Translations under genes and position numbers: made by a program
Assembly (NCBI GenBank): GCA_004794785.1
Contig: SJOL01008356.1
Coordinates: forward strand, 97,853 to 161,852
From: Opisthorchis felineus
Lineage: Eukaryota; Platyhelminthes; Trematoda; Opisthorchiida; Opisthorchiidae
DNA length: 64,000 bases
Reading direction: 5' to 3'
The notes under the pieces: generated by a model
What the model was told of the DNA's origin: nothing
Databases searched by the model: none
What the model saw: only the letters and a program-made list of their open reading frames with translations
Shown: piece after piece, positions 48,477 to 59,459 of the stretch
Position numbering within the stretch: position 1 is the stretch's first letter
Layout: each line of letters starts with the position of its first letter

Positions 48477-48538
48477 ATAAGCCTCGCCGCAGCCGTCCTG
48501 TCTATTCGCACTATTCATCTCCATTTTGCTATCGATAA
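48477..48538 (+). CDS. RAPGEF2: Rap-GEF candidate last exon with stop codon
   Basis: A pyrimidine-rich acceptor (ctccatcacttcttag) is followed by a two-base start that completes the codon left open at 44141. The frame reads HKPRRSRPVYSHYSSPFCYR and then TAA at 48536. The call rests on splice signal, phase and basic/Ser/Tyr-rich composition only. A 4.3-kb intron would precede it. The alternative is termination at 44284. Confidence 0.5.
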
Positions 48539-48803
48539 GATCTTTGGCGCACCAAAAATTTCCATACTACATCAGCAAACGAGGATTCCAGCCACATGCC
48601 CTCGTCGCCAAGCTCTCCACATTCGGGACCATTCAGATCTGATTAGGTGACATTCAAAAAGCAGCTGGTTGACTTGAGTCCATTTTCATGTGCCTTGTAA
48701 ACCTTGGTACATTGTATATCCATTCAACTTGGGGAGTTACATTTGAACAATACTCATCGCCTCTCCCATCCCCTTCATTTAGGTAATTTTACGAATCTTC
48801 TTC

Positions 48804-48809
48804 ATTAAA
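48804..48809 (+). promoter_or_regulatory. Candidate polyadenylation signal (ATTAAA)
   Basis: ATTAAA lies 266 bases after the proposed stop codon. It is the commonest variant of AATAAA. No independent support is visible. Confidence 0.2.
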
Positions 48810-49253
48810 AAGGACCAAGACGGTTTCCGATATTCTGCTTCCTTTTTGATCAGGTCCTATTGTCGGAGTGATAAATAGCGTATGTCAATTGGCTCCACTT
48901 ACTTATGACATGTGTTCTCATAATCCCTATCTTGTTTTTTTTGTTCTCTTTGTTTTCTCAACTTAAACCCAATGAAAATGTTTTGTTTGATTGACGATCT
49001 CATGACAGATAAGGTATTCAACTCTTGCTCGCTTCCAGTCCGTTTGCTTTTTTTCGGAAACCCGAACACATCATGTACAGTGTCATCTCTCCAAATCATT
49101 TGTATCATTTGAATGGGGTCGTTTTCTTCACGCTCTATTTGGGTTACGCATAGATGACGTGCGTAGTTGTCAATCGAGTGTATAGTGTGAGAAATACCGG
49201 TAAGGCCGATGCTGTTTTTTCACTTTCCTCCGCTCTCTCACAACTTGATCAAT

Positions 49254-49411
49254 CAGTGCCTAGCTGGCATGCCAACTGAAGGAGACACGAGGGCTGGGAT
49301 ACTGCCAGGTTGGCCAAGCCTAGACAGGTGCAGTCGAGATGCTGAGGTTGGGTTCGAACCACAGACCTTCCGGTCCGTAAGCGGACGCCTTAAGCACTGA
49401 GATATCTCGAG
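49254..49411 (-). mobile_element. tRNA-derived SINE (family A), minus strand, 3'-truncated
   Basis: It contains the complements of body (caagcctagacagg, cagtcgagatgctgagg), B box (gggttcgaacc) and head (aagcactgagatatctcg). The usual tail with CCGAAAGGGTG is missing, so the copy is truncated or diverged at its 3' end. It lies in the 3' flank of the Rap-GEF gene. Confidence 0.75.
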
Positions 49412-51714
49412 CTCTGCAACTGGAGAAATTCAATTTTCCCAAATGTTTGACCTGATGCACTTATTAGCCGATTTCATTTTTGATTTCAATTTCGTATTCA
49501 CATGAGTTATGAAAACGTGAGGAAGCAAAACGCTATCCTCACGTTTCAAAGTGTGCAACCTCCTTTATTCTCAATCGCTGAAGGGCAACATTTTTGGCTT
49601 TCAAGTTCCCCACACAAACATATCATTCTGACTTCAATTTGTTCACTGTTCTGACGCCTCTGTCTCTGCGGTATCCACGCCTGATCATTATACTCTACGA
49701 ATTTTCAAAGGAATTTATATCAAGAATGTGGATATTAATATTCCAGGAGGGGAACTAGTATTTCACTAATAAAACAGGTCAGATTGAGCCGTTGTCACAT
49801 CGAACTTTCGGAGGAAAATGAAACGAACAGATTCTCACTAGTACTATTGTGTGGATCCGTTGTCATTCTTCCTATAGTATGACCAAACATGGCCAACATA
49901 ACAGCTATAACAACAAAACAACAAGCCATCTGGAGCTTTGGATTTGTGCTTCTTGACAGTGAATAGCATCACTGGGGAATGGGATCCAGATACTGGACCG
50001 TAGTTCACATGCGTATTGCGGCCCGCTGGAACCCGTCATCACTCCTACGTGTCAGAAGTGAAGAACTTTGAGGCACGCCTGCTGCTCACTTCTTACTGAG
50101 GAAACCTACTGAACTTTAAAGGTACTTTTGTGTTTTGTTGCGGGCTTTATAGAATTTACCTTCACGTTACTGTCTGAACAGTCTTCCCTCTGTTCTGGTA
50201 CAATTTTTCTGGCTGGTCGGTACCAAAGAGTGAGGTGAATGCAACTCGTACCCTCTCTGCACATTACATGATCTTCCCTGAGTTTCATGTTTACACTCGA
50301 AGTCGACCATAATTTCAGTTGACAGGCCCGTTATGGGGTTATGTATTGAAATCTCGAGTACGTCAAGCTGAAAGAGAGCGAAGGAAATCAAGAAACCCGG
50401 TTCTAAAGATCCTTCCTGAGTTATGTCTACAAACTAAGTGCATCTGCTTCGACTTGCTCCATCTCGTTTACATTGATTATTGACATTAGCTATCCCCGCC
50501 ACAGAAACATTTCGACCCAGCTCACGGTTCATTTGCTTCAGTATTCTCCGGGATTCTGGACTTCACGACCTACTGAGCACTATGCTTGACCTAGTTTTGT
50601 TACGTGATACACTGCATCCAACTGAACGCTGATCGTGTGGTATATAATATATAATATAACAAATAAGTATAAACTTCGCAGGGCAACTAGTGCGTCAGAG
50701 AACACAAAATCAATGGAACGTGAATCAGGAGACAAACATGTCCACCTGTTTTACTGTCAAGTTTTACTGCGAAGTTATTCGAAATAAGTACGTGGAACGT
50801 AGTAACACGAAAACAATGGCAAATAGAATTGCAACATGAATTCAGTGCTACATTCCTGTCCGGGAAACAAACATCAACAGTTCAGACAGTCAGTTGGAGG
50901 CTACTAAGTCCTCTCCCAATGGAGGTAATTGTTTATCTCTCCCAAATGTGCCTTTCGACGCGATCGCCTCACGAAGGTATCCAACGTCCGAGTCGATCAC
51001 CACCATGGCAACCACCTTTGGTCACTGTCTCCTCCGGGGAGAACACTTGAGTGGGAATCAGATTACCTACCACCAGTTTCCTTTGCTCCCGCTTTAACTG
51101 AAGGATGGTTTTGGAAGACAGTGGATATTGTTTCGGTCACTGCATCCAAAGCCCACTGACTGTCTGTTGAATTTGGCGGTTATGATGCTTTAATGACCGT
51201 CACACAAGCTCAACAATTATCCACGAAGCAGAGGCAATTTGTTCGGCATCAGAACAGCTCGGTCATCCTGACCGCCTTTAGCTTAGTTGGGGCGGTTAAT
51301 TAATATATGCTCGATCTTGTTAGGCTGAGCTACAGAAGCACCTCCAGGAAAATAACTCGTTTTACGGATTGGTCTAGACCTGTGGCCAGCGTCTAGTGCA
51401 CATCCGTGTTCGAGCATTGACACTCCAATCGCTTCCCAATCCTAGCTTCTCATCCTCACTAAGAAATAGTGTTCTTTGCCATGAAAATCCAATCCGTTTT
51501 TATCAGTCACAGTCACATCTCAAAACCAACCGAACGTACACAGTGACGAACCAGTTTCTCTATCTGATTCGCCCGAAGAAAGGAAGTAAACCATCTTAAA
51601 ACTCCACTACATTTCGGTGCCTAACGTAAAATGAGCGGTATAGTATACTCTAGCAGTACTACGGAAAGTTTCCTCTAGCTAGGGGCACCGACAGAGCGCT
51701 AGGAATCTGCCTAA

Positions 51715-51998
51715 TACACTCATCTGTAAACTGATTTGCCACTAACGGGAGACTCCGCTGCATCCCGGGCGAATCTCCCTTTTATGATAGTCTTCAACTG
51801 AATGAACTGCACAAGGCTGTCTCGTGTTTCATTTGGTACGATATTCGATGAATCGCATTATCCTTCCTGGATGGGATACTACCCGTAAGGTTGCTGAAAA
51901 CATTTCGATAGCACGTAATTGGTTTCGCTCTTTTATGGGGCTCATCATGTAGGGGCCACCTCCGAGCTTCCACCAACCCTATGTCCTGCTAGATTCCG
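51715..51998 (-). repeat. Retrozyme-like repeat (family H1), full-length worn monomer
   Basis: On the minus strand the order is ACATAGGGTTGGTGGAAGCT, a ribozyme relic (complement of about 51906-51952), TTTTCAGCAACCTTACGGG, GAATATCGTACCAAATGAAA, TTCATTCAGTTGAA, then GGAGTCTCCCGTTAGTGG and GATGAGTGTATTA. It is colinear with the 32459 copy and sets the monomer length at about 285 bases. The ribozyme core starts ATGATGA instead of CTGATGA; loss of that C, which pairs with the catalytic G, should inactivate it. Confidence 0.75.
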
Positions 51999-52422
51999 GA
52001 TGTTCCCAAACGGTAAGATACTCACTTACGAAGGTGGTTCAGCAGAATCGCAGTTCAGTATCTCGTGTAGGATATAAACAACCGGATTCCAGTGCTTAAT
52101 TTCAAGGCATGAATCTTATGTACACTAATAAGAATATTAATCTTTGTCGGTGCACCAAAGCAAACATTTTTTCTCGAAAGATTTGCACATACCAAATTGC
52201 GTACGCTGGGGATATCAATCTGACTGTTGCAAACAACGATCACTAAAATTCCCAAATAAAGAGACAGTCGACCTCCGTATATTGAATCACAACTGGTCAT
52301 ACTCACTCAGACCTTTACAGGTATGTTCATACCGTCGTGGGCCGCATGCGAAGCAGCCCTCATTGCTTCATTCAACCGCATTCTGATTTGGTCTGTATAC
52401 GTTGTATTCGCACCATCCTCAA

Positions 52423-52495
52423 GGCCGCGTGGCGCAATGGATAACGCGTCTGACTACGGATCAGAAGATTCCAGGTTCGAATCCTGGCGTGGTCG
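52423..52495 (+). tRNA. tRNA-Arg: tRNA-Arg (anticodon ACG)
   Basis: It is a complete 73-base cloverleaf. Acceptor strands GGCCGCG and CGTGGTC pair at seven positions (two G-T), with discriminator G at 52495. The D arm contains GCGCAATGGATAACGC. The anticodon stem TCTGA/TCAGA encloses loop CTACGGA with anticodon ACG at 52456-52458. The T arm is CCAGG, TTCGAAT, CCTGG. Both internal promoter boxes (A box TGGCGCAATGG, B box GGTTCGAATCC) are intact and there is no intron. ACG (inosine at the wobble base) reads CGU, CGC and CGA. The sequence is a canonical nuclear tRNA, not a SINE head, since no body or tail follows. Confidence 0.97.
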
Positions 52496-52498
52496 CGC

Positions 52499-52503
52499 TT
52501 TTT
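52499..52503 (+). terminator. RNA polymerase III terminator
   Basis: A run of five T starts four bases after the tRNA end, the usual pol III stop. Confidence 0.85.
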
Positions 52504-55500
52504 CTGATTTGGCCACCCTCTTGCGTAGAAGTATGACTGTTTTCGCCATAATTGTTGGAACCGCTGCAATGGCGTCCGGTAACACACTCTTCCAGTCTTG
52601 GCTTGTCCCCGTCATATTCCAATTTCACACAACTTTAGGAAATCTTACAACATGAACTTTCTGTGTTCTTCGGTACTGGGCCAAATTGAACAACGTGTGT
52701 TGGCAATATCCAGAATGGTGAATGCTTCCATCAGCCCTTGACATATAGGCTCTTTTGTGAATTCGTCAAACCGGTAACCCTTCTAAATGTTAGCAAGCAG
52801 TTTTAATTACTTACGAGTAGTCACATCATTATGGACTCCTGGTAATCCCACATTGACCCAATCCTCCTTGTGCCGCTAACCGCTACACTGAAAAAGGTGC
52901 ACCTAAATCCAGTTCTCTCTGTCTTTCTGACCTAGATCTTGGATCTGACTTTCTCATTCTGTTCTTCAACCCTAACATTATTCTTATCACTGGGCCTACT
53001 GGACTCAATAATTACACAGAAATTCAAGCTTTTGGACAAAAACCTGTTATGAGGGGCAAATATCAACTGGAAACGAAATATTTACCGAATTCACTAAAAC
53101 GGGAGAACCTTGACTTCATCCGACGTCACACATGTTCTAAAGACTTTCTCCCGTATAGACGCTCCCATCCGTGTGCACGTTCTATTCTACAAGGTGTTCG
53201 CTGATTTTGAGTTGTTCATCCTATTGGATTGTTTCAATCACACATCTTACGCATCGGTTCATTAACTCATTCTTAGGAATCGGTCGTCGACTGTATGTAT
53301 TAATTTCAAATTGTTGCCTTTTACCTTGAACCGAACGGGTTTCATTAGTTTTATTGGGGCCTTTCAGGATTGCCCTCTGGTAAAATGCTAGCACGAGCAT
53401 CAGGCCTAAATTCACACCTGATGGACTTTTAAAGACATGCGTCCACCATCCTACATGTTGTTGTACGCAGTAACGTAAACTGTTGGTTGATCAGATGGTA
53501 GTTGATCTGTTCACCGACTACGATCTGTTCGCAACTACCATCTGATCAACCAACGGTGAACACACCCGAGCTACCTATATTCCGACAAATCGACAGTAAC
53601 GTAAACTGATTAACAAATGGTATCAGGAATGGTAAAATATCTCGAAAAACTGTAGTTAAAATCAACTTTTCGATTCTCAACTACAGTCTGACCTCTGTTT
53701 TGTACTTATTTGCCATTTATTGGCTAACAAGCAAACGCAAGGCCACGCGGTGGTCCTGGGTCTCTTCGGTTGATTGGGAATTTCCTGTTTTTTTCCTGTT
53801 TTCTCCCAATTTACAGAATTTACTAATGTATCACGTGTTGACCACCACACATAACCACGTAATGTGTATTTTTTGACTGAAGGATAAGTGTTACTGTATC
53901 CTTTCTAAATGAGAGTTAATCACACTGTGAATGACCCGGTCGTCTTCAGACGGCTAAGTATAGGTTGCGGGTCCGAGTATATGTACCAACCGATTCAGTC
54001 AAATGAGCACGCAAAAAGGAACGAGGGGTGAGTTTGGCATAAGTTATTTTGCACTGGCCGTACGTCCGAGGGTGTCTTGGTCAATGGAAAGCATCGATTA
54101 GGCATTGCGGCAACTGAGCAAAATGCTCAACATGTCAAAGTGCTCGAACCATGTGGCAGAAGGATTATGCTCACTGGCAGAGTTGTGTGAACTGAACGTT
54201 TATTTCCAAACTAGTGGTAAATCTTCATTGTGGGACAATACTTTGCTGACCTCGAAGAAGGACGACTCCCGTAGTGAACTGTCAAACTTTTATCAGAAAC
54301 CTTATGTAAGTTGTCTTGGTTTGAGGATGGTTTATCAGATTATGCGTCACAGAAATACGCGGGCGAGAATTGCTTTGGCAGCATAAACAGAATGCAATCG
54401 ATAGACACAGCGTTGCCCGGGTTTGCATCGAGCCATATTAGCATTACTGAGCATGGCGAGCCGAACTACAGACGTATGGTTTGTATACGGGGATACTATT
54501 CTATTACCACGAGTGCCTTCAACTCAGGATACAAAAGCTGTGTTATTCATATGAATTACAGTAACTTCCGTAGCTTTTATTGTTTAAACTCACTACGCCA
54601 TTTTTGGTTGAACATAAAAGTGTACCATAGCTTTCTCGTGTGATTACGTTTTCGACCTCTGATTTGGATTTAGGGTACAATTCTGACAGTCCATCAGACA
54701 GTTGACGGAGACGTACATTGGTTGAGTTGTGCACATGCAGTGTTGTTTTCTTACTTTTAGAGCTGCGCTTTTGGATAAAAAGCTTGTTTTGAATGACTTC
54801 TCTGTTGAAGGTTTTGCGCCTCCGTTGGTAGTGTGGAACTCGTACCGTGTTATGCATCTTTTCTTGTGTAATATCACAGCGCAACATAAATGATCAAAAT
54901 AGGACAAGCTCACGCTTCCTTCACTCAACGCGGTCGTTGTGATACCTACCTACATCGGTTGCACTGAACACTGTCTTTCATGAAGGATCTGTGGACTTAT
55001 TACAAATTACAAATTACAGCATTATTACAACCATCATCATTAGCAGCTACACTATCGTGAAAATACTGGAACCTAGAAGTCAGTTTATGCATAGTCCTTG
55101 TAGCATGGAAAAGTAGGGTAAGGTTAGTCACAAATACCGGGGACACCTACCTCCATTCATTCACTCAGACATTCGAGATAATAACGAACGTTATTAGCTT
55201 CAATAACCAGTCGTTTCTCACAAATACCCTGGCAAGTACTTGAACCCAAACCTTGAAGACGGACAGCACCGACAGCAACTAGCTATCGCAACACCCTTGG
55301 CCACTAGCCGGGAGGTGGCGGGCTGGAAGTCCTCTGGAGTTTCGCGGAATACTTTTCAAAAAGGATTAAACAGCTTTTTAGAGGCTCTCGGCTTTCCATA
55401 ATAGAGTGGCTTCAGTCACAGGACGAAATCTCTACCAAGAATTATCAAATCTTCTAAAACAAACAAAAAACAGTCCGGTTTTGTAGGCACGCACGACACG

Positions 55501-55930
55501 CGGCAGGTGCGCTGTACGCACTGACCAGTTTGTGGAAATTAGACGTCTATCTTCAATCGTACGGTTGGTACGTTCCATCGGCCAAACCTAAAAAGACCAC
55601 CGCATACATTAACACCATCACTTCTGTGGACCGTTGCTTTTGACTTGATAAAAACTGTCCTGAATTTTCTGCGACTGAAGTTTGATATGTTCAGGTGATG
55701 TTAGCTGGTCCGTCACATGACAAGGCATATCGACCAATGTTCGCCTAACACGTGAAGTTTGTAACCCGGATATGATTTCATCGGTAATTCCAACGGTAAA
55801 AAGCGGATTCTTCATTCTTGATTGAAGTCCGGGGTATCGTAGACCAATTTTGTAGATGGGCATGATGAGAGTGTAGTTCAGCATCTTCCGGTTTGCATAA
55901 AATATTAAGATATCCGCCCAAATGGGTATA
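52504..55930. other. Intergenic stretch with a palindrome
   Basis: It includes the 23-base inverted repeat at 53482-53554. No gene, LINE or SINE was recognised in the rest. Confidence 0.55.
53482..53554. repeat. Perfect 23-bp inverted repeat (hairpin)
   Basis: GTTGGTTGATCAGATGGTAG plus TTG (53482-53504) is exactly complementary to 53532-53554, with a 27-base spacer that itself holds a repeated GATCTGTTC. Confidence 0.9.
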
Positions 55931-55984
55931 TGAGTTGGCACCACCCCGAAGGGACTGTACCTTACCGTGGTGTGGCTCTTGGTG

Positions 55985-56135
55985 TGTCTGCGTGATCCAC
56001 TGAGCTATACTGGGTGGTGTCCGTACGACACCCATAGAGTCTCTTATACCAGGTTGGTCAGTGGCTAGAGGTCTGACCAACACAGTCTCCTGACCCTCTA
56101 GGTTGAGGGTTGGAACATGTTTGGTGACTTGTTGT
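55985..56135. repeat. Possible tRNA-like promoter pair, head to head
   Basis: On the plus strand GGTTGGTCAGTGGCTAGAGG (56052 on) resembles an A box and GAGGGTTGGAACATG (56105 on) a worn B box. On the minus strand TATAGCTCAGTGGATC (complement near 56000) resembles another A box. They may be heads of an unrelated tRNA-derived SINE. Confidence 0.3.
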
Positions 56136-56315
56136 ATAAAATTGGTAATGCACTTGCATTCCCCGCCAAACACCACTTCATTGCGGTTATGTTTTGGGGC
56201 CAAAGGCTTTTTTCGATATTCCTAATCGTCCTACTGTCTAGGTGTGGGCACCCTGGTAGTATTCCAGCCCAAGTACATCCGTGACTCTTACAACTAACAA
56301 TACTCTCATTCCACA

Positions 56316-59300
56316 TTGGCTGTCGCGTGGGACGCCTTATTTGCTGCAGATAGCAGTACGGGTAAGCGAAAACACGCTACTGCTGACGCCGCCCTTCTTA
56401 CACTTTCACGTATTCCCTCTTCTGCCATGCCCCAACCCAAGCTGAATACTCCCTCCGCAGATCCCAGTACCAGGACTGACCGTTTTGTTCGCCTTGCGTC
56501 AAACTCAGCTGCGCATTTTGTACGTCCCATTACAGTAACAATCCCAAACGCTTCGAAGTCTGTTTTCAAACGCCGAAAGCCGATCCGATCAGCCTCTTTC
56601 AATGTTCGCACGCTGAAGCAGGCAGGATAACAAATAGCTCTTGCTGGTACGCTGGGTTTCCCCTGTCTTGATGTATATTGTCAGTCAGAAGCAAGGTTCC
56701 AAGGCGTAAGTATTGCAATTGAACTGATTACCCTGTCGCTCTCTTCCAGGTTCCGGCTGTGATGATGCGGAGGCCGCTGAAGCTGAATATGCTGGTATAT
56801 GTATTGTATTGAACGATCGAGAGAAAGTGTCTTTATTTGATTGATTACCCGTTGATAGCCACCCCTGCGCGGTTCGTAATGCCTGATCATGAACCTTGAG
56901 AAAGTTAAGTCCATTGCACCCTTTTAATTGTGTCTGCTTACACCCCAACTGACGGAAGCTCTGAATCTGCCAAAGACAGTTTCTATGACGTTCTAGGTGC
57001 TCTTTTAAAACGGGCTAAACTTCTCGTATTTCGTTGTGGTTGGTGATGACATGGACACTCGGATAACTAGACTAAGCGCTGCTGAGGCCCGATTGGGTGC
57101 TCGTCTTGGGTTGGATACGAGAAGCACGAACAGTGGATAGCGCCTGCTTCAGATGTGTGCTGATCGCAGGCTGCTCCTTTGAAGTACCGATTTCCGGAAC
57201 AGGCTTGTCAACGTGGTGCCCACCAACGAACCAATCCCGAATCCAAATAGACCGCGTCACCATCAGTTAATTGTGATGAGGGTCGATCACCGCCTGCCAC
57301 TCCATCTGGAATGCCAGCGTGGACTCCGACCTGTACTTGTCCGCCGCTGCTTTTCATTGCGTTTTTCAGGTTTTCGCAACATGCACACATCTCACTTGGA
57401 GAGTGAGAAGCTAGTGGATCCAGAAATCAAACGAACTTATCAGAACCGGCTCCTGTAACGCCTCCCGGATCGTCCGCTGTCTGATATTAATGGCCACTTG
57501 TAAAAGATACCCGACGCGCTACTCAAAGCGGTATAGCCCAGTTAACCTCATCCACGGATTGGGTCTCTGATAGAACAGTGGCTTTGCTGGAGGCCCGGTG
57601 GCAGATAACTTCTGGTCGCAGCCTTAACTCAAACCGACGTATCCTCCGACGTCAGGTAAAACTAAGTATCCCTGCAGACCGAGAGGCTCGGTGGACCCAA
57701 AGGCCGAAGAAATAGAAGGTGTGATTATTTCAACTGGTCCGAGGAAGCCTCTTGCCAGCGAAATTATCAGGGACCAAAATGGCTTCCTGATGTCCCAACA
57801 AAAGAGAACGTTTGGACTGTTGGGCACAGTACTTGGCCACCTGCTGCCTCCAAGCTGGACTGCCGACCTTCAACAGAAAGGTGGGCTGTGAATACGGAGC
57901 TCCCTTCAGCCTCAGAAATGTCCGAGTGTATATCTCTACACAAGCTTCATCATGCTGCTGCTGACGTCCTTTTATCTGATCTGTTCAAGGATGGCGGTGC
58001 ATTCTTCAGCCATTGCTTGCCTAGCCTATTTGCGTCTATCTGAAAGAAAGAAACTGACCCAGAAAACTGGGGTGAATCAATCGCAGTTGCCAACTTCCAA
58101 AAAGATACTCGCAGTGAATGTAGTAACCACAGAGGCATCAGTTTGACTCACGTTGTAACAAGGCTTCTGATATCGTTGATTCTTCTTCTTCTTGCGGTGG
58201 CAAGCCAAGCTCTGACCCGTGAGTGTCAGACGGGATTTTGACCCGGTAGAGGCTGCTCTACCATATCTTCACACTTCGTCAGATATTAGAACAACACCAT
58301 ACGCATTGACGACCAAAAATCCTGGTGTTCCTCAACATCAAGGGTACGTTCGATTCTGTCAACCGGTCGGAGCTGTTAACCACACTTGTTCAAAATGGTC
58401 TATATGAAAGTTTGTTAACGTACTACCATCCCTATATTCACATGCTTCTTGAAGTGTGAGTTTATGGTGAGCTATCTAAAAGCTTATTTACAGAAGTGGT
58501 GTCCAACAAGGATCTTCACTCTCTCCGCTCTTGTTCGACCTCTCCATTGGTGAATTAATGAGGCGAACACTGGAAGGTCTTCAAATCCCTGGTGTTCAAA
58601 TCGTTACTGGCGATAATGTTGTCGATCTGGAGTACACGGTCCTCATGTTTGAGGACGAAGGCGAAGCACAAACTTTGTTGAACAAACTGACCACTACCAT
58701 ACCATCTTTCGGCGCTTCATAGCGTGCATTGTCTAAGCCTATCCCTTACAATTCAAGGAGAATCACTCGAAGTTGTGGAGAACTTTACGTAATTTAGTAG
58801 TTGCATTAGCTCTGACATAAATGTGTCTGATGAAGTCAGTGCACGAATCTCAAAGGCCAGAATCACGTTTGCTACTTTGCATCACTTGCGGCGTCAAAAT
58901 GGCGTATCACCGGGTCTCACGGGTCGCATGTACCATGCTACAGTAAGGGCTGTGTTGTTGTAATGTTGTGAAACATGGCCTCTACGGAGGGATGATTTGA
59001 GGCGTCCTCCGATTTTTGACCACCGATGCCTCAGAAGAGTTGCTGGTATCAGATGGCATAAACGAATTCGTAGAGGTAATTAGAAAACGAGTATTTCCTT
59101 GTGCGGCAAGTGCTTTAATCGTACAATTTAACAGCAGTGTCGTCCGCCTACCAGGATGTATTCCCCGGGCCCATCCTCCTACACTTTGCTGAAGACATTG
59201 CAAGAAATGGCGGTCAGTTGATGCCAGGAGTGTTTGTGCTGTCAGTTCCTTTCGAGATTGCCTGATTGGGCGCTTGGAGGTGTAGGTATCTCAGAAAGCT

Positions 59301-59444
59301 TGCACTGGGTCACCACTAGGTCCCCTCTCTCATCCGCTCGTTGCTTTTCCTTCTAATGTTTTAAATATAGTTAGATAAAAATTTCGGTTGTACCGTAGTG
59401 AAGCATCAGTGTCAATGATGATGATGATGATGATGATGATGATG
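56316..59444 (+). pseudogene. RTE-like LINE, nearly full-length, decayed
   Basis: Positions 56598-56760 encode the endonuclease start SASFNVRTLKQAG and worn SEARFQGV..AIELITLSLSSRFR. Positions 57030-57460 encode VVVGDDMDTRI, RLGARLGLDTRSTNSG, RVDHRLPLHLE and LVDPEIKRTYQNRLL (rest of the endonuclease). Then come STGPRKPLASEIIRDQNGF (57737), an RT with SGVQQGSSLSPLLFDLSIGE (58495), VVDLEYTVLMFEDE in place of a YADDIALL-type palm, the C-terminal ISKARITFATLHHLR and VRAVLLYCCETWPLR, and RLPGCIPRAHP. It ends in (ATG)n at 59415-59444. The catalytic DD is lost and there are many stops. An open N-terminal extension (56316-56597) precedes the endonuclease. Confidence 0.85.
59415..59444 (+). repeat. 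(ATG)n 3' tail of the RTE-like LINE
   Basis: Ten perfect ATG units, the same tail type as at 12568. It is followed by an interrupted GGTGATGTTGGTGAGGAGG tract that joins the next, opposite LINE. Confidence 0.9.
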
Positions 59445-59459
59445 GTGATGTTGGTGAGG

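Larger units (their letters stand above)
2768..48538 (+). other. RAPGEF2: Gene span: PDZ-domain Rap guanine-nucleotide exchange factor (RAPGEF2/6 family), 3' part, 16 exons
   Basis: Family knowledge: these proteins load Rap1/Rap2 with GTP at membranes and cell junctions and act in adhesion and polarity; the order is cNMP-binding-like, RasGEF-N, PDZ, RA, RasGEF, long tail. Seen here: sixteen exons, each with AG and GT borders, whose phases all agree and sum to 4524 bases (1507 residues plus stop). In the chained product PDZ is about residues 1-97, RA about 245-365, RasGEF about 365-620, and the rest is a low-complexity tail with conserved islands (KKLYE, PFLGAHS..LRALSE, RPPPYELAL). The N-terminal domains must lie left of position 1. 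Introns run from 97 bases to about 11.3 kb and are full of repeats. RAPGEF2 and RAPGEF6 separated in vertebrates, so the symbol stands for the family. The first and last exons shown and the 15252 exon are the least certain parts. Confidence 0.9.
48539..52422. other. 3' flank of the Rap-GEF gene
   Basis: It holds the SINE A copy at 49254-49411, a short AT-rich tract near 50640-50660 and the retrozyme-like repeat at 51715-51998. A stretch at 50829-51157 has two overlapping open frames with a donor-like gtaatt at 50925, but no family match. Nothing else was recognised. Confidence 0.55.

Noticed and set aside
50829..51157. Overlapping open frames as exons of a next gene
   Set aside because: No recognisable motif, and frames compete; a donor-like gtaatt at 50925 alone is not enough.
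54105..54928. Several overlapping open frames on both strands
   Set aside because: No family match, no splice or promoter signal; taken as chance frames in intergenic DNA.
55618..56203. Minus-strand frames of 108 and 141 codons
   Set aside because: They overlap tRNA-like repeat sequence and show no domain; probably repeat-derived.
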